64,000 bases of DNA from the NCBI GenBank assembly GCA_011799875.1, contig CM022297.1, positions 542,150,220-542,214,219 on the forward strand, given 5' to 3'. Shown piece after piece: positions 53,754 through 64,000 of the stretch. The DNA comes from Thinopyrum elongatum (lineage: Eukaryota; Streptophyta; Magnoliopsida; Poales; Poaceae). Each line of letters starts with the position of its first letter. Within the stretch, counting starts at the first letter, position 1. Made by a program: the position numbers and the translations under genes. Below the pieces are notes generated by a model. It was not told the DNA's origin. It saw only the letters and a program-made list of their open reading frames with translations, and made no database searches.

Positions 53754-54569
53754 ATGGCTAGTTCTTCTACCATCGCTAGTACTCCCGAGAGTGAGGTTCT
53801 TAATTTTAAGCAAAAGGAGAGAGAAAATTTAAAAGATGCTTGGTATAGAATTTGCAATGCTCAAAATAGATCTACTCGTAAGCAATCTACTACTGTCATC
53901 CTTCGCAATTTTTATGTGGGTATAACCCATTGGAATAGATATGTTCTAGATACCATCACCGGGGGAAATTTCTTGGGGAGTCACACTTTTGATGCTTATA
54001 ATGCTATGATAGATTTGGTAGGCTCACCCCCACTCATGATTAATGAAACAATTTTAACTTTGGAACATGTGAGGCAAAGGCTTGATATTATTGAAAATAA
54101 AGTAGCTACCATAGAGCTTATTGAAAACTTGGATAAAAAGATTCATAATCATATTACTCAATATGGATCTAAGGTAGGAGTTAGTTTAAAGAATCTAAGG
54201 GAGAAAGAACCCATAGGTAATGAAAAGATAGATCAAGATTCCACTAGAATTGGCAAGCTAGAAGATATTATTACCAACTTGGGTTCCACTTTTGCCTCTG
54301 TTAAAGCCACTCCAAATTTTCCTCCTACTAAGACTGCCAAGTTTATTTATGTTCCTAAAAATAAAGGTGAATCCTCTAGTAAAGGAGATGAAGATCTTAA
54401 GATGATAAGAGTTCACCCTAACTTTATTAATATTGTCCGGGAACCAATTGCTACAAGTGAATTTCTTGATTTCTTGCCTAGGAGTGTGATTATTGATAAA
54501 ACGAAAGAATCTCCTAGGGTTTATAAGTGCGCAATTGAGGAGTTGCATACTAAAGATGAGAATACCTAG
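53754..54569 (+). CDS. Central ORF of non-autonomous retrotransposon, intact (271 aa)
   Basis: ATG at 53754 to TAG at 54567-54569, the only uninterrupted retroelement gene of length in the window. The protein starts MASSSTIASTPESEVL. Residues about 20-110 are helical and basic (WYRICNAQNRSTRKQ), residues 95-180 look like a coiled coil (LEHVRQRLDIIENKVATIEL), then a low-complexity linker (KNKGESSSKGDEDLK), ending HTKDENT. No zinc knuckle or enzyme motif. The body is unrelated by eye to the ORFs at 19004 and 26332, which occupy the same slot. A gag-like or RNA-binding structural role is possible but unproven. Confidence 0.75.
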   Translation: MASSSTIASTPESEVLNFKQKERENLKDAWYRICNAQNRSTRKQSTTVILRNFYVGITHWNRYVLDTITGGNFLGSHTFDAYNAMIDLVGSPPLMINETILTLEHVRQRLDIIENKVATIELIENLDKKIHNHITQYGSKVGVSLKNLREKEPIGNEKIDQDSTRIGKLEDIITNLGSTFASVKATPNFPPTKTAKFIYVPKNKGESSSKGDEDLKMIRVHPNFINIVREPIATSEFLDFLPRSVIIDKTKESPRVYKCAIEELHTKDENT

Positions 54570-54582
54570 ATCTATTGTGTTA

Positions 54583-54631
54583 TGCCTAGCTAGGGGCGTT
54601 AAACAATAGCGCTTGTTGGGAGGCAACCCAA
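54583..54631 (+). promoter_or_regulatory. Conserved post-ORF motif
   Basis: TGCCTAGCTAGGGGCGTTAA through TTGGGAGGCAACCCAA, starting 14 nt after the stop. Third copy of the motif also seen at 19720 and 25395. Confidence 0.6.
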
Positions 54632-55228
54632 TTTTATTTTTATGTTTCTTGTTTTGTTTCTGTTATTGAATAAATACACATTATTACCTTTGTAGTAATT
54701 GTGTTTTAGTGTTTTAATTAGTGTTTGTGCCAAGTAAGACCTTTAGGATGACCTATGATGATAGTTGATTTGATCTTGCTGAAAACAGAAACTTTTGCGC
54801 CCAGTAAAGTAATTTTAATAAATCACAGAAGCGTACATTAGATCTGAATTTTTTATACAAGAATGATATACAAATTTCCCAGGATGTCCTAATTTTTCAT
54901 AATTTTTAGAGTTACAGTAGTATTCGAAGTTTACAGATTGCTACAGACTGTTCTGTTCTAGACAGATTCTGTTTTCTTTGTGTTGTTTGCTTATTTTGAT
55001 GAATCTATGGGTAGTATCGGGGGGTATGAACCATAGAGAAGTTGGAATACAATAGATATTACACCAATATAAATAAATAATGAGTTCACAACAGTACCAT
55101 AAGTGGTGATTTTATTTTCTTATACTAACGGATATTACGAGTTTTCTTTTGAGTTTTGTGTTGTGAAGTTTTCAAGTTTTGGGTAAAGATTTGATGGACT
55201 ATTGAATAAGGAGTGGCAAGAGCCTAAG

Positions 55229-55311
55229 CTTGGGGATGCCCAAGGCACCCCAAGGTAATATTCAAGGACAACCAAGAGCCTAAGCTTGGGGATGCCCCGG
55301 AAGGCATCCCC
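55229..55311 (+). promoter_or_regulatory. Paired hairpins with polypurine-tract-like motif
   Basis: CTTGGGGATGCC/GGCACCCCAAG (55229-55254) and GGGGATGCC/GGCATCCCC (55288-55311), each preceded by GAGCCTAAGC. Same arrangement as 20369-20452 with different loops. Confidence 0.6.
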
Positions 55312-55492
55312 TATTTCGTCTTCAATCCATCGGTAAATTTACTTGAGGCTATATTTTTATTCACCACATGATATGTGTTTTGCTTGGAGCATCTTGTTTG
55401 ATATGAGTTTTTGCTTTTTAGTTTGCCATAATCATCCTTTCTGTACACACTTTTTGAGAGGGACACGCATGAATCGTGAATTTATTAGAATA

Positions 55493-55631
55493 CTCTATGT
55501 GCTTCACTTATATCTTTTGAGCTAGGCAATATTGCTCTAGTGCTTCACTTATATCTTTTTAGAGCACGGCGGTGGATTTATTTTATAGAAATTATTGAAC
55601 TCTCTTGCTTCACGTATATTATTTTGAGAGT
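55493..55631 (+). promoter_or_regulatory. Stem-loop array with fixed TGCTTCACTTA loop (three units)
   Basis: 55493-55521 (stem CTC/GAG), 55534-55565 (GCTCTA/TAGAGC), 55599-55631 (ACTCTC/GAGAGT). Loops: TGCTTCACTTATAT twice and TGCTTCACGTATAT. Confidence 0.6.
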
Positions 55632-57367
55632 CTCTGAACAGCATGGTAATTTTTTTAGGTTATGAATTTAGTCCTAATATAATGGGCATCCAAGAGAGAT
55701 ATAATAAAAACTTTCATATAAAAGTGCATTGAATATTATGAGAAGTTTGATTCCTTATGATTGTTTTGAGATATAAAGATGGTAATATTAGAGACATGCT
55801 AGTGAGTAATTGTGGATTGGTAGAAATACTTGTGTTAAAGTTTGTGATTCCCGTAGCATGCACATATGGTGAACCGTATGTGACGAAGTCGGAGCATGAT
55901 TTATTGATTGATTGCCTTCCTTTGTGTGGAGGTCGGGATCGCGCGATGGTTAACTCCTACCAACCCTTCCCCTAGGGGCATGCATGTAGTACTTTGTTTT
56001 GATAACTAATAGACTTTTGCAATAAGTATGTGGGTTCTTTATGACTAATGTTGAGTCCATGGAGTATACACACTCTCACCCTTCTACCATTGCTAGCCTC
56101 TCTAGTACCGCGCAACTTTCGCCGGTGCATTAAACCCACCATATACCTTCCTTAAAACAGCCACCATACCTACCTATTATGGCATTTTCATAGCCATTCC
56201 GAGATATATTGCCATGCAACTTCCACCATTCCATTTATTATGACACGCACCATCATTGTCATATGGATTAGCATGATCGTAAGATAGCTAGCATGATGAT
56301 GCTACGCTAGATCATTGCATATCCCGGTACACCGCCAGAGGCATTCATATAGAGTCATATTTTGTTCTAAGTATCAGGTTGTAATTCTTGAGTAGTAAGT
56401 AAATAAAAGTGTGATGATCATCATTATAGAGCATTGTCCCATGTGAGGAAAGGATGATGGAAACTATGATTCCCCCACAAGTCAGGATGAGTCTCCAGAC
56501 TTTATGAAAAATAAAAGAGGCCAGAGAAGCCCAAATAAAAAAAAGAGGCCAAAGAAGCCCACAGAAAAAAGAGAAAAAAAAATAAAGAGAAAAGAGAGAA
56601 GGGGCAATGCTACTATCCTTTTTCCACACTTGTGCTTCAAAGTAGCACCATGATCTTCATGATAGAGAGTCTCCTATATTGTCACTTTCATATACTAGTG
56701 GGAATTTTTCATTATAGAACTTGGCTTGCATATTCCAATGATGGGCTTCTTCAAATTGCCCTAGGTCTTCGTGAGCAAACGAGTTGGTTGCACACCCACT
56801 TAGTTTTCTTTTGAGCTTTCATACTATTATAGGTCTAGTGCATCCGTTGCATGGCAATCCCTACTCACTCACATTGATATCTAATGATGGGCACCTCCAT
56901 AGCCCGTTGATACGCCTAGTTGGTGTGAGACTATCTCCTTCTTTTTGTCTTCTCCACAACCACCATATTCTATTCCACCTATAGTGTTATGTCCATGGCT
57001 CACGCTCATGTATTGCGTGAGAGTTGAAAAAGTTTGAGAATACTAAAGTATGAAACAATTGCTTGGCTAAAACCGGGGTTGTGCATGATTTAATACTTTG
57101 TGTGATGAAGATGGAGCATAGCCAGACTATATGATTTTGTAGGGATAACTTTCTTTGGCCATGTTATTTTGAGAAGACATGATTGCTTTGTTAATATGCT
57201 TGAATTATTATTGTTTTTATGTCAACATTAAACTTTTGTTTTAAATCTTATGGATCTGAATATTCATGCCACAATAAAGAAAATTACATGGATAAATATG
57301 TTAGGTAGCATTCCACATCAAAAATTCTGTTTTTATCATTTACCTACTCGAGGACGAACAGGAATTA

Positions 57368-57381
57368 AGCTTGGGGATGCT
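57368..57381 (+). other. Polypurine tract
   Basis: AAGCTTGGGGATGC plus one T directly before the 3' LTR. Confidence 0.8.
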
Positions 57382-58957
57382 TCATACGTCTCCAACGTAT
57401 CTATAATTTTTGGTTGTCCATGCTATTATATTATCTATTTTGGATGTTTTATATGCATTAATACGCTATTTTATATTATTTTTGGGACTAACCTATTAAC
57501 CTAGAGCCCAGTGCCAGTTTCTGTTTTTTCCTGTTTTTGAGTTTACAGAAAAGGAATATCAAACGGAGTCCAACCAGAATAAAACTTTCGCGATGATTTT
57601 TCTTGGACCAGAAGACACACATACGACTTGGAGTCCAAGTCAGAAGACCTGCCAGGAGACGACAAGCCTCCAGGGTGCACCCTAAGGGGGGGCACGCCTC
57701 CCTGGCTTGTGGGTCCCCTGGAGGCCCTCTAACCCAAATTCTTGGCCTATATATTCCCAAACCAACAGAGGGAGCTGCAAAATACTTTTCCGCCGCCGCA
57801 ACCTTCTGTTCCCATGAGATCCCATCTTGGGGCCTTTTTCGGTAATCTGTCGGAGGGGGATTCGATCACGGAGGGCTTCTACATCAACTCTATTGCCCCT
57901 CCGATGAAGCGTGAGTAGTCTACCTCAGACCTACGGGTCCATAGCTAGTAGCTAGATGGCTTTTTCTCTCTCTCTCTCTCTCTCTCTCCGATCCTCAATA
58001 CCATGTTCTCCTCCATGTTCTTGGAGATCTATCCGATGTAATATTCTTTTGCAGTGTGTTTGTAAAGATCCGATGAATTGTGGATTTATGATCAGATTAT
58101 GTATGAATATTATTTGAATCTCCTCTGAATTCTTATATGCATGATTTCATATCTTTGTATTTCTCTTCGAGTTATTGGTTTGGTTTGGCCAACTAGATTG
58201 ATAGTTCTTGCAATGGGAGAGGTGCTTAGTTTTGGTTCAATCTTGCGGTGTCCTCACCCAGTGACAAAGTAGGGGTAGCGAGGCACATATTTGTATAGTT
58301 GCCATCAAGGATAAAAAGATGGGGTTTTCATCATATTGCTTGAGTTTATCCCTCTACATCATGTCATCTTACTTAATGCGTTACTCCGTTCTTTATGAAC
58401 TTAATACTCTAGATGCATGCTAGATAGCGGTCGATGTGTGGAGTAATAGTAGTAGATGCAGAATCGTTTCGGTCGACTTGACACGGACGTGATGCCTATA
58501 ATCATAATCAGCATAACTATGCGCTTTTCTATCAATTGCTCGACAGTAATTTGTTCACCCAGCGTATTATTTGCCTTCATGAGAGAAGCCTCTAGTGAAA
58601 CCTATGGCCCCCGGGTCTATCTTCCATCATTTATTTTCAGATCTATAAACCAAAAATACCAAAACTACCTTGCTGCAATTTATTTACTTTTACTTTGTTT
58701 TTCGTTTTCGTAATCTTTTATACCTATCTCTATCAGATCTCATCCTTGCAAGTGACCGTTAAGGGATTGACAACCCCATAATCGCGTTGGGTGCAAGTTT
58801 TTGATTGTTTGTGCAGGTGCATATATTGGAGACTTGCTTGTTCCTCCTACTGGATTGATACCTTCGTTCTCAAAACTAAGGGAAATACTTATCTCTAATT
58901 TGCTGCATCACCCTTTCCTCTTCAAGGGAAAAACCAACGCATGCTCAAGAAGTAGCA
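57382..58957 (+). repeat. 3' LTR of inserted retrotransposon
   Basis: 1,576 bp. The first bases read TCATACGTC where TGATACGTC is expected (one change). Ends CTCAAGAAGTAGCA. Contains a (TC)n stretch at 57965-57988. Confidence 0.9.
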
Positions 58958-58962
58958 ACCCT

Positions 58963-59747
58963 CTACGAAGGTGAACCCACAACTTTTCGCCCGTTTCTGG
59001 TAGATGAATAGTGCATACATACCGGCTAATAATTCCAACTTTAATCCTAAAATAACTAAAATGACTTAGACATGCTTTTATGCAACCCTGCACTGCACGA
59101 TAGCATAGCATGCTCTGTGTTGCATATGTTTGCCGTGTATTTATCTATGTCTTCCCCCTCTTCTCTCTCGGTAGATCCCAGTACCGACGTAGTCCCCGAG
59201 ACCGACGCAGCTCCGGAGACCGACTACACTACTGACGACCCCTCCATTGCCGCAGAGCATCCAGGAAAGCAACCCCCCCTTGAACATGCCTATATCGCCC
59301 ATTCTCTTCTCTCTTGTGCTTGCCTTAGAACTGCTACTGCTTTCAAATAATCCTATTCTGATGCATAGCCTGATTTTGTAACCTGCTATTGTTTACTTAC
59401 CTGTTATCCTATACTGCTTAGAATAGGTTGGTAAGTGATCCATCAGTGACCCCCACACCTTGTCCCAGTTGCCCCCGCTACATTATCAGATGACTCGATC
59501 CACGGGATCGACGACCAGGCCCGGCACATCACATCACACCCCTTTATCTGTACGACACTTCAGGGTTACTATCGAGTGCCGAGGATGATACCTCGTATAG
59601 CACTTCTGATGTTAACTCTATAGAGTAGCTAATCGGTCGTGTTCATCGAGGGTGATTCCTCCTTCACCACTCCCGATAATGACGCTGTCGTGCAACACCT
59701 CAAGTGTGAACCTCGAGGGTGATTCCTCCTAAGTTCACCTTGCCGTT
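58963..59747 (+). other. Remainder of first chromovirus LTR and unassigned leader
   Basis: 58963-59030 continues the first LTR (same as the last bases of the window, 63925-64000). Beyond 59030 no second copy is available for comparison, so the LTR end cannot be placed. 59140-59350 has a 92-codon frame (59072-59350) of low complexity (D/E/P/T) with no known domain. GAGGGTGATTCCTCCT occurs twice (59648, 59717). Confidence 0.55.
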
Positions 59748-61715
59748 TACCTCAAGGACAAGCTGACCTCTGCTCCAGTGCTTGCTCCTCCGGATTCTCG
59801 CAAGGACTTCGTGATTTATTGCGACGCCTCCCGTCAAGGATTAGGCTGTGTCCTAATGCAAGAACGAAGAGTAATTGCGTATGCCTCGCGACAATTGCGT
59901 CCGCATGAAGAAAACTATCCAGTGCATGATCTTGAACTTGCTGCAGTGATATATGCATTGAAGCTGTGGCGACATTACCTTCTTGGTAATCTTTGTGAGA
60001 TATATACTGATCACCAAAGTCTGAAGTACTTATTTACTCAGCCGGATCTCAATCTCCGCCAACAGCGATGGTTGGAAACAATTATGGACTATGACTGTGG
60101 TATTTCTTACACCCCTGGCAAGGCTAATGTGATGGCTGATGCCTTGAGCCGCAAGTCCTACTGTAACAACCTCATGGTTAAGCGAGCTCAACCTCATCTT
60201 TATGAAGAACTGCGCAAGCTGAACCTACGTATCGTTCCACAGGGTTCTCTTAATAACCTTGTTATACAGCCAGATCTTTAGCAGGCTGTTAAGAGTATGC
60301 AAGCTAAAGATGCTGTAGTTGATCTGATGAAAAAAGATCTTCACCTTGAGAAGTACAGGGATTTCTCGCTTGCTGAAGATGGAACTCTGTATTTCAGAGA
60401 CCGCATTGTGGTACCTCGCTTCGAGCTGATGACTGACAAGGTCATGAAGGAGGCACATGATACACCGCTGTCTATTCATCCGGGTAGTACCAAAATGTAT
60501 CGTGAACTCCGTCAAAGGTACTGGTGGTCTAAAATGAAGCAGGATATTGCTCGATATGTTGCTGAATGTGACGTTTGTCGTCGTGTTAAAGCAGAACATC
60601 AGAAGCCTGCCGGAATTCTACAACTGCTTCCTATTCCTCTATGTAAATGGGATAAGGTTCAAATGGATTTCATTACTGGCCTTCCCAAGTCACAGAAGGG
60701 TCACGATGCTATTCTTGTCGTCGTCGACCAACTTTCTAAAGTTGCACACTTTCTGCCTGTTAAGGAGACGATCACTGCTAGTCAGTTAGCAGAGTTGTAT
60801 ATCTCCAGAATTGTATCACTCCACGGTATTCTGAAGGAGATCAGTTTGGACCGTGGCGGCCTTTTCACCTCAAAGTTCTGGGAAAGTTTCCAAGAGTCTA
60901 TGGGAACTCATATTACCTGGAGTTCAGCTTATCACCCTGAATCCCAAGGCCAAGTCGAGCGAGTCAATCAGATTCTTGAAGATATGCTTCTGGCTTGTGT
61001 TATATCTTTCAGCAAGAAGTGGGAAGAATCTCTCCCGTATGCCGAATTCTCTTACAACAACAGCTATCAAGCTAGCTTAAAAATGGCCCCCTTCGAAGTG
61101 CTTTATGGACGTAAGTGTCAAACCCCTCTGAATTGGTCAGAAACTGGGGAACGACCGCTCGTGGGTCCGGATATTATCCAACACGCCGAAGAGCAAGTCC
61201 GTATTGTCCGAGAAAATCTCAAGGCGGCTCAGGACCGCCAGAAGAGCAACTACGATCGCAAATGATGGGGTTTGACCTATCAACCTGGTGATCAAGCTTA
61301 TCTGCGTGTCACTCCTATGAAGGGCACTCACCGCTTCGGAATCAAGGGCAAGTTAGCTCCACGCTACATTGGTCCCTTCCGCATTCTCGCCAGACGTGGT
61401 CAAGTGGCATATAAATTGGAGTTGCCCCCGCAATTCTCTAATATCCACGACGTCTTCCATGTGTCGCAACTTCGTCGTTGCTTCAAGGAATCTCCGCACC
61501 GAGTAGTGGATCATGAGTTGCTCGAACTGCAAGATGAACTATCTTATAAAGAGCATCCGATCCGCATTCTCGATCAAGCTGAACGTCGAACCCGCCAGAA
61601 GGTTACCAAGTTCCTCAAAGTGCAGTGGTCAACTCATACTGAAGATGAAGCCACTTGGGAACGCGAGGATAACCTCCATGCGGAATACCCCGACCTCTTT
61701 TCTTCTACCTCCTAA
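59748..61715 (+). pseudogene. pol: Chromovirus pol remnant: RNase H, integrase, chromodomain
   Basis: One frame runs from about 59748 to TAA at 61713-61715 with in-frame TAG at 60279-60281 and TGA at 61263-61265. RNase [34 protein letters not shown] and [10 protein letters not shown]. Integrase: HHCC finger (H-D-T-P to CDVC), core with D of MDFITGLP, D of LDRGGLF and E of GQVERVNQ, so all three catalytic acids are present. The C-terminus (HRFGIKGKLAPRYIGPFRI) leads into a chromodomain (FLKVQWSTHTEDEATWE). The usual QLRRC(F) link and chromodomain place it in the Tekay-like chromoviruses. Gag, protease and reverse transcriptase are missing. Confidence 0.92.
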
Positions 61716-61738
61716 ATTCTCGGGACGAGAATTTCTTT

Positions 61739-61752
61739 TAGAGGAGGAGAAT
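61739..61752 (+). other. Polypurine tract of chromovirus
   Basis: TAGAGGAGGAGAAT directly before TGTAACACC of the second LTR, 24 bases after the pol stop. Confidence 0.8.
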
Positions 61753-64000
61753 TGTAACACCTCTATGTAATAAAGCACTCTGACCTTCTGTTAATCCTGC
61801 CAAGTCATCATCATTGCAATGCATGATCACAGTGGTTTAATATCCCATTTCAAAATTCTACCACTGAATTCAAATTCAAATGCAAGTGAATTTTGGAGTT
61901 GCTCAGATATTGCTGGAAAAATGTTCATCTTCTAGCAAAAATTCCAAAACAATTTGTTGTTAAGAAAAGCAACATCACTCTTATGCTAAAATGAGCAGTA
62001 GCATTTAAAACAGAGCTATTTCAGCAATTTAAAATCCAATGTCATTTTTGAAAATTGCAAATGAATTTCTCTGCCTCCCAAAATAATTGTGTCAGCGCCA
62101 TAAATTGCAAAGGATAACTTGGGCCAAGATCCACCTTTTTCAAAAGTCTCTCGATGGCTTAAATAATTTCTGCAAAAGTTTCTGTAAAAAGAAAATGGAA
62201 AAACAGAAAAGAAAAGTGGGCAGAAGCTTACCGGGCTTACCTGGTGCGGCCCAGCCCACCAGGGCCTCCTTCAACTGCTCCCGCCTCGGTGTCGTCTTTC
62301 CCATGGGCGCGCGCGCCTCCGCCGGCCGCAGCTCGCCACCGCGACGAGAGCAGGTGGGAGAGAGGATGAGGGCGGCCTCCCTCCCTCTCCCCTGGTCCTC
62401 CTCGCCATTCTCCTTCCCTCTCTGCCACAACAACCAAGCACAGTCGTCGCCACACCTCCGTCGTACCCGCGGCCACTGGCGGCCCCGTGCCCGCTGACCC
62501 TGTCTGCAAGCTCCGCCGAGGTCGGCTCCTTCTCCTGGTGGCCTTAGGTGGAGCTGCAGGGCCCTGCAGCGGCAAACCCCTTTCGACCGCATCTCCGACG
62601 CTCGCCGGTGACCTCGAGCTCCCCTGCGCTACTAAGTCATCGAGGGCTTCTCTTAGCCGTGCGGTGAGCTTTTCCCTATCCTTCTCTCTCTCTGGCCGCC
62701 CTCCTTTCGCCGTAGATTGTAGCCGATGCCGCCGCGCCATGATTGCCCGAATGGAGCTCCGCCGCCGTTGATGCTGCCATCGCTGCAGTCGCTGTCGAGC
62801 TCGTCTGAGCTCGCAGTCGTGTTCGCCGTCGCCGTAGGAGTCAAACGCGCCTGTTGCCGCCGCTTGCCGTGCCCGGAGTCGCCGTTCCCGTGTTCACCCG
62901 AAGAGATCGCCGCCGCGGCTCGACACCAGCGACCTTTCCGACCACCCCTGCCCGCGAGACCACCCGCGTTGGATGCGGCGCTCCTCGCTCGTTCGAACGA
63001 GCCCGAGAACGCGCGATTTTGAGCCCCATAGCGAAATCCCGAAGCACTCCAGCGAGAAACCGCCGCGAACGCGCTCGCCGGAGCTCCTCCGGGTGCCGCG
63101 CTGACCTGGCATGGCGTGGGGCCCGCCCTGTGACACTGACTGTGGGCCCCCGACGCCTCTTTGACCGCGTGTACCATGCCGTGCCCAGAGTCGCCGTTCT
63201 CGTGTTCACCCGAAGAGATCGCTGCCGCGACTCGACGCCAGCGACATTTCCGACCACCCCTGCCCGCGAGACCACCCGCGTTGGATGCGGCGCTCTTCGC
63301 TCGTTCGAACGAGCCCGAGAACGCGCGATTTGGAGCCCCGTAGCGAAATCCCGAAGCAGTCCGGCGAGAAACCGCCGCGAACGCGCTCGCCGGAGCTCCT
63401 CCGAGGGCCGCGCTGACCTAGCATGGCGTGGGGCCGCCCTGTGACACTGACTGTGGGCCCCCGACGCCTCTTTGACCTCATTGACCATGGTCAACGCGGG
63501 TACTGTTCACCGCTGTCACTGACGTGTGGGGCCCCCCTCTGTTAACTAGATAATTAATCTGTTTTTATTAAAACCTAATCTAATTAGTGAGTAGTGTCAC
63601 TGACAGTAGGCCCCACCTGCAGCTTAATTAGTTTAACTAGTTAGTTAGTCTCTGGGTCACTGACAAGTGGGCCCCACCTGTCAGTTTGACCAATCAGCTG
63701 GTCAGCCGACTGCTGACGCAATGCTGACGCAATGCTGACGCAATACTGACATCATGCTCATGTAGTAATTCCTTTTCTGATAATTTAATTAAATTGAGAA
63801 ATAGTTTAAAACTTTGAAAATTCATAGAAATTAAACCGTAGCTCGGATCGAAAAACTTTCTACATGAAAGTTGATCAGAAAAACGAGACGAATCCGACCG
63901 TGCCATCTATTTCCGTGTCGGGACTCTCTACGAAGGTGAACCCGCAACTTTCCGCCCGTTTCCGGTAGATGAATATTACATACATACCGGCTAATAATTC
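61753..64000 (+). repeat. Second LTR of chromovirus (runs off the window)
   Basis: Aligned with 49842-51685 and 58963-59030. It differs by a 312-bp internal tandem duplication (62871-63480), a shorter C/T-rich segment near 62415 and a triplicated TGCTGACGCAA near 63710-63745. Confidence 0.92.
62871..63482 (+). repeat. 312-bp tandem duplication inside second LTR
   Basis: GCCCGGAGTCGCC at 62871 and GCCCAGAGTCGCC at 63183 start two adjacent copies, also marked by GAGACCACCCGCGTTGGATG (62957, 63269). The first LTR has a single copy (50991 onward). Copies differ by several percent. Confidence 0.85.

Larger units (their letters stand above)
54632..57367 (+). other. Non-coding 3' internal region of inserted retrotransposon
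   Basis: 2.7 kb collinear with the inverted 16063-17206 plus 23792-25394. It holds the paired hairpins and stem-loops listed separately and an A-rich purine block at 56508-56600. No coding frame of note. Confidence 0.8.
51686..58957 (+). mobile_element. Complete non-autonomous Athila-type LTR retrotransposon, 7,272 bp
   Basis: LTRs at 51686-53449 and 57382-58957, perfect target duplication ACCCT (51681-51685, 58958-58962), two primer-site copies at 53461 and 53529, one intact ORF (53754-54569) and a polypurine tract before the 3' LTR. No pol. Its LTRs are those of the minus-strand element at 15605-28147. It splits the chromovirus LTR, whose two halves rejoin exactly when it and one ACCCT are left out (compare 63900-64000). 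Confidence 0.94.
49842..64000 (+). mobile_element. Tekay-like chromovirus (Ty3/gypsy), internally deleted, continues past window
   Basis: First LTR starts at 49842 (TGTAACACCCC) and is interrupted by the element at 51686-58957; its continuation begins at 58963. Pol remnant at 59748-61715, polypurine tract at 61741-61752, second LTR from 61753 (TGTAACACCTC) to beyond the window. The first LTR's 3' end and the primer site are not recognised, and gag, protease and reverse transcriptase are absent: a deletion joins LTR-like or leader sequence to RNase H near 59750. The right target duplication is outside the window. Confidence 0.9.

Overview
The window is nuclear DNA of a grass, most likely a Triticeae species (wheat, Aegilops or a close relative). 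The grounds are the types of repeats: Athila-lineage LTR retrotransposons with 1.4-1.6 kb LTRs that start TGATACGTCTCC and have tRNA-Asp primer sites, CACTA transposons with CACTAGTAGAAA termini and CCGGGACTAAAGG-type subterminal repeats, Stowaway MITEs and an Au-SINE-like tail. I recognise no intact host protein-coding gene. Nearly all of the sequence is nested mobile elements. The family names are from memory of the repeat types, not from a search.

Layout. 1-5092: part of an Athila-lineage retrotransposon on the minus strand (gag pseudogene, LTR, 3' internal tail) with a Mutator-like element (MULE) at 871-2465 inside gag. 5093-15604: a CACTA transposon missing one end, with two decayed minus-strand genes (TNP2-type transposase; a second Transposase_24/Ulp1-like gene) and a Pol III-looking promoter/ncRNA unit between them. 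The CACTA sits, with a CCG target site, in the LTR of a minus-strand non-autonomous retrotransposon (15605-28147). That retrotransposon is itself split by a complete plus-strand element (17207-23786, target-site duplication GTGTC). 28148-29799: unclassified composite repeats. 29800-about 32850: a copia-type LTR with its leader. About 32850-39892: a lower-copy island holding a foldback element, a Stowaway MITE, a LINE fragment and a complete 1.46 kb non-autonomous CACTA (37737-39195) that carries a 5S-rRNA-like segment. 39893-48762: 4.4 tandem copies of a 2.0 kb unit. 49842-64000: a Tekay-like chromovirus (RNase H, integrase, chromodomain; gag, protease and RT absent) whose first LTR is split by another complete plus-strand element (51686-58957, target-site duplication ACCCT).

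How the parts relate. The three non-autonomous retrotransposons (17207-23786; 15605-28147; 51686-58957) have no pol. They share a tRNA-Asp primer site, one central ORF, a conserved motif of about 49 nt placed 13-14 nt after the ORF stop, a pair of hairpins that include a polypurine-tract-like sequence, and a set of stem-loops with changing stems and a fixed loop. These look like cis-acting RNA parts recognised by proteins from autonomous partners. The stem-loop set is my best candidate for an undescribed system. Two further points deserve attention: Pol III-type promoter sequences inside two different CACTA elements, and a dense array of E2F-type motifs inside the MULE.

Caution: from about 43.03 to 47.17 kb the tandem array carries many scattered one-base deletions that look like uncorrected long-read errors, so copy number and sequence there are uncertain.
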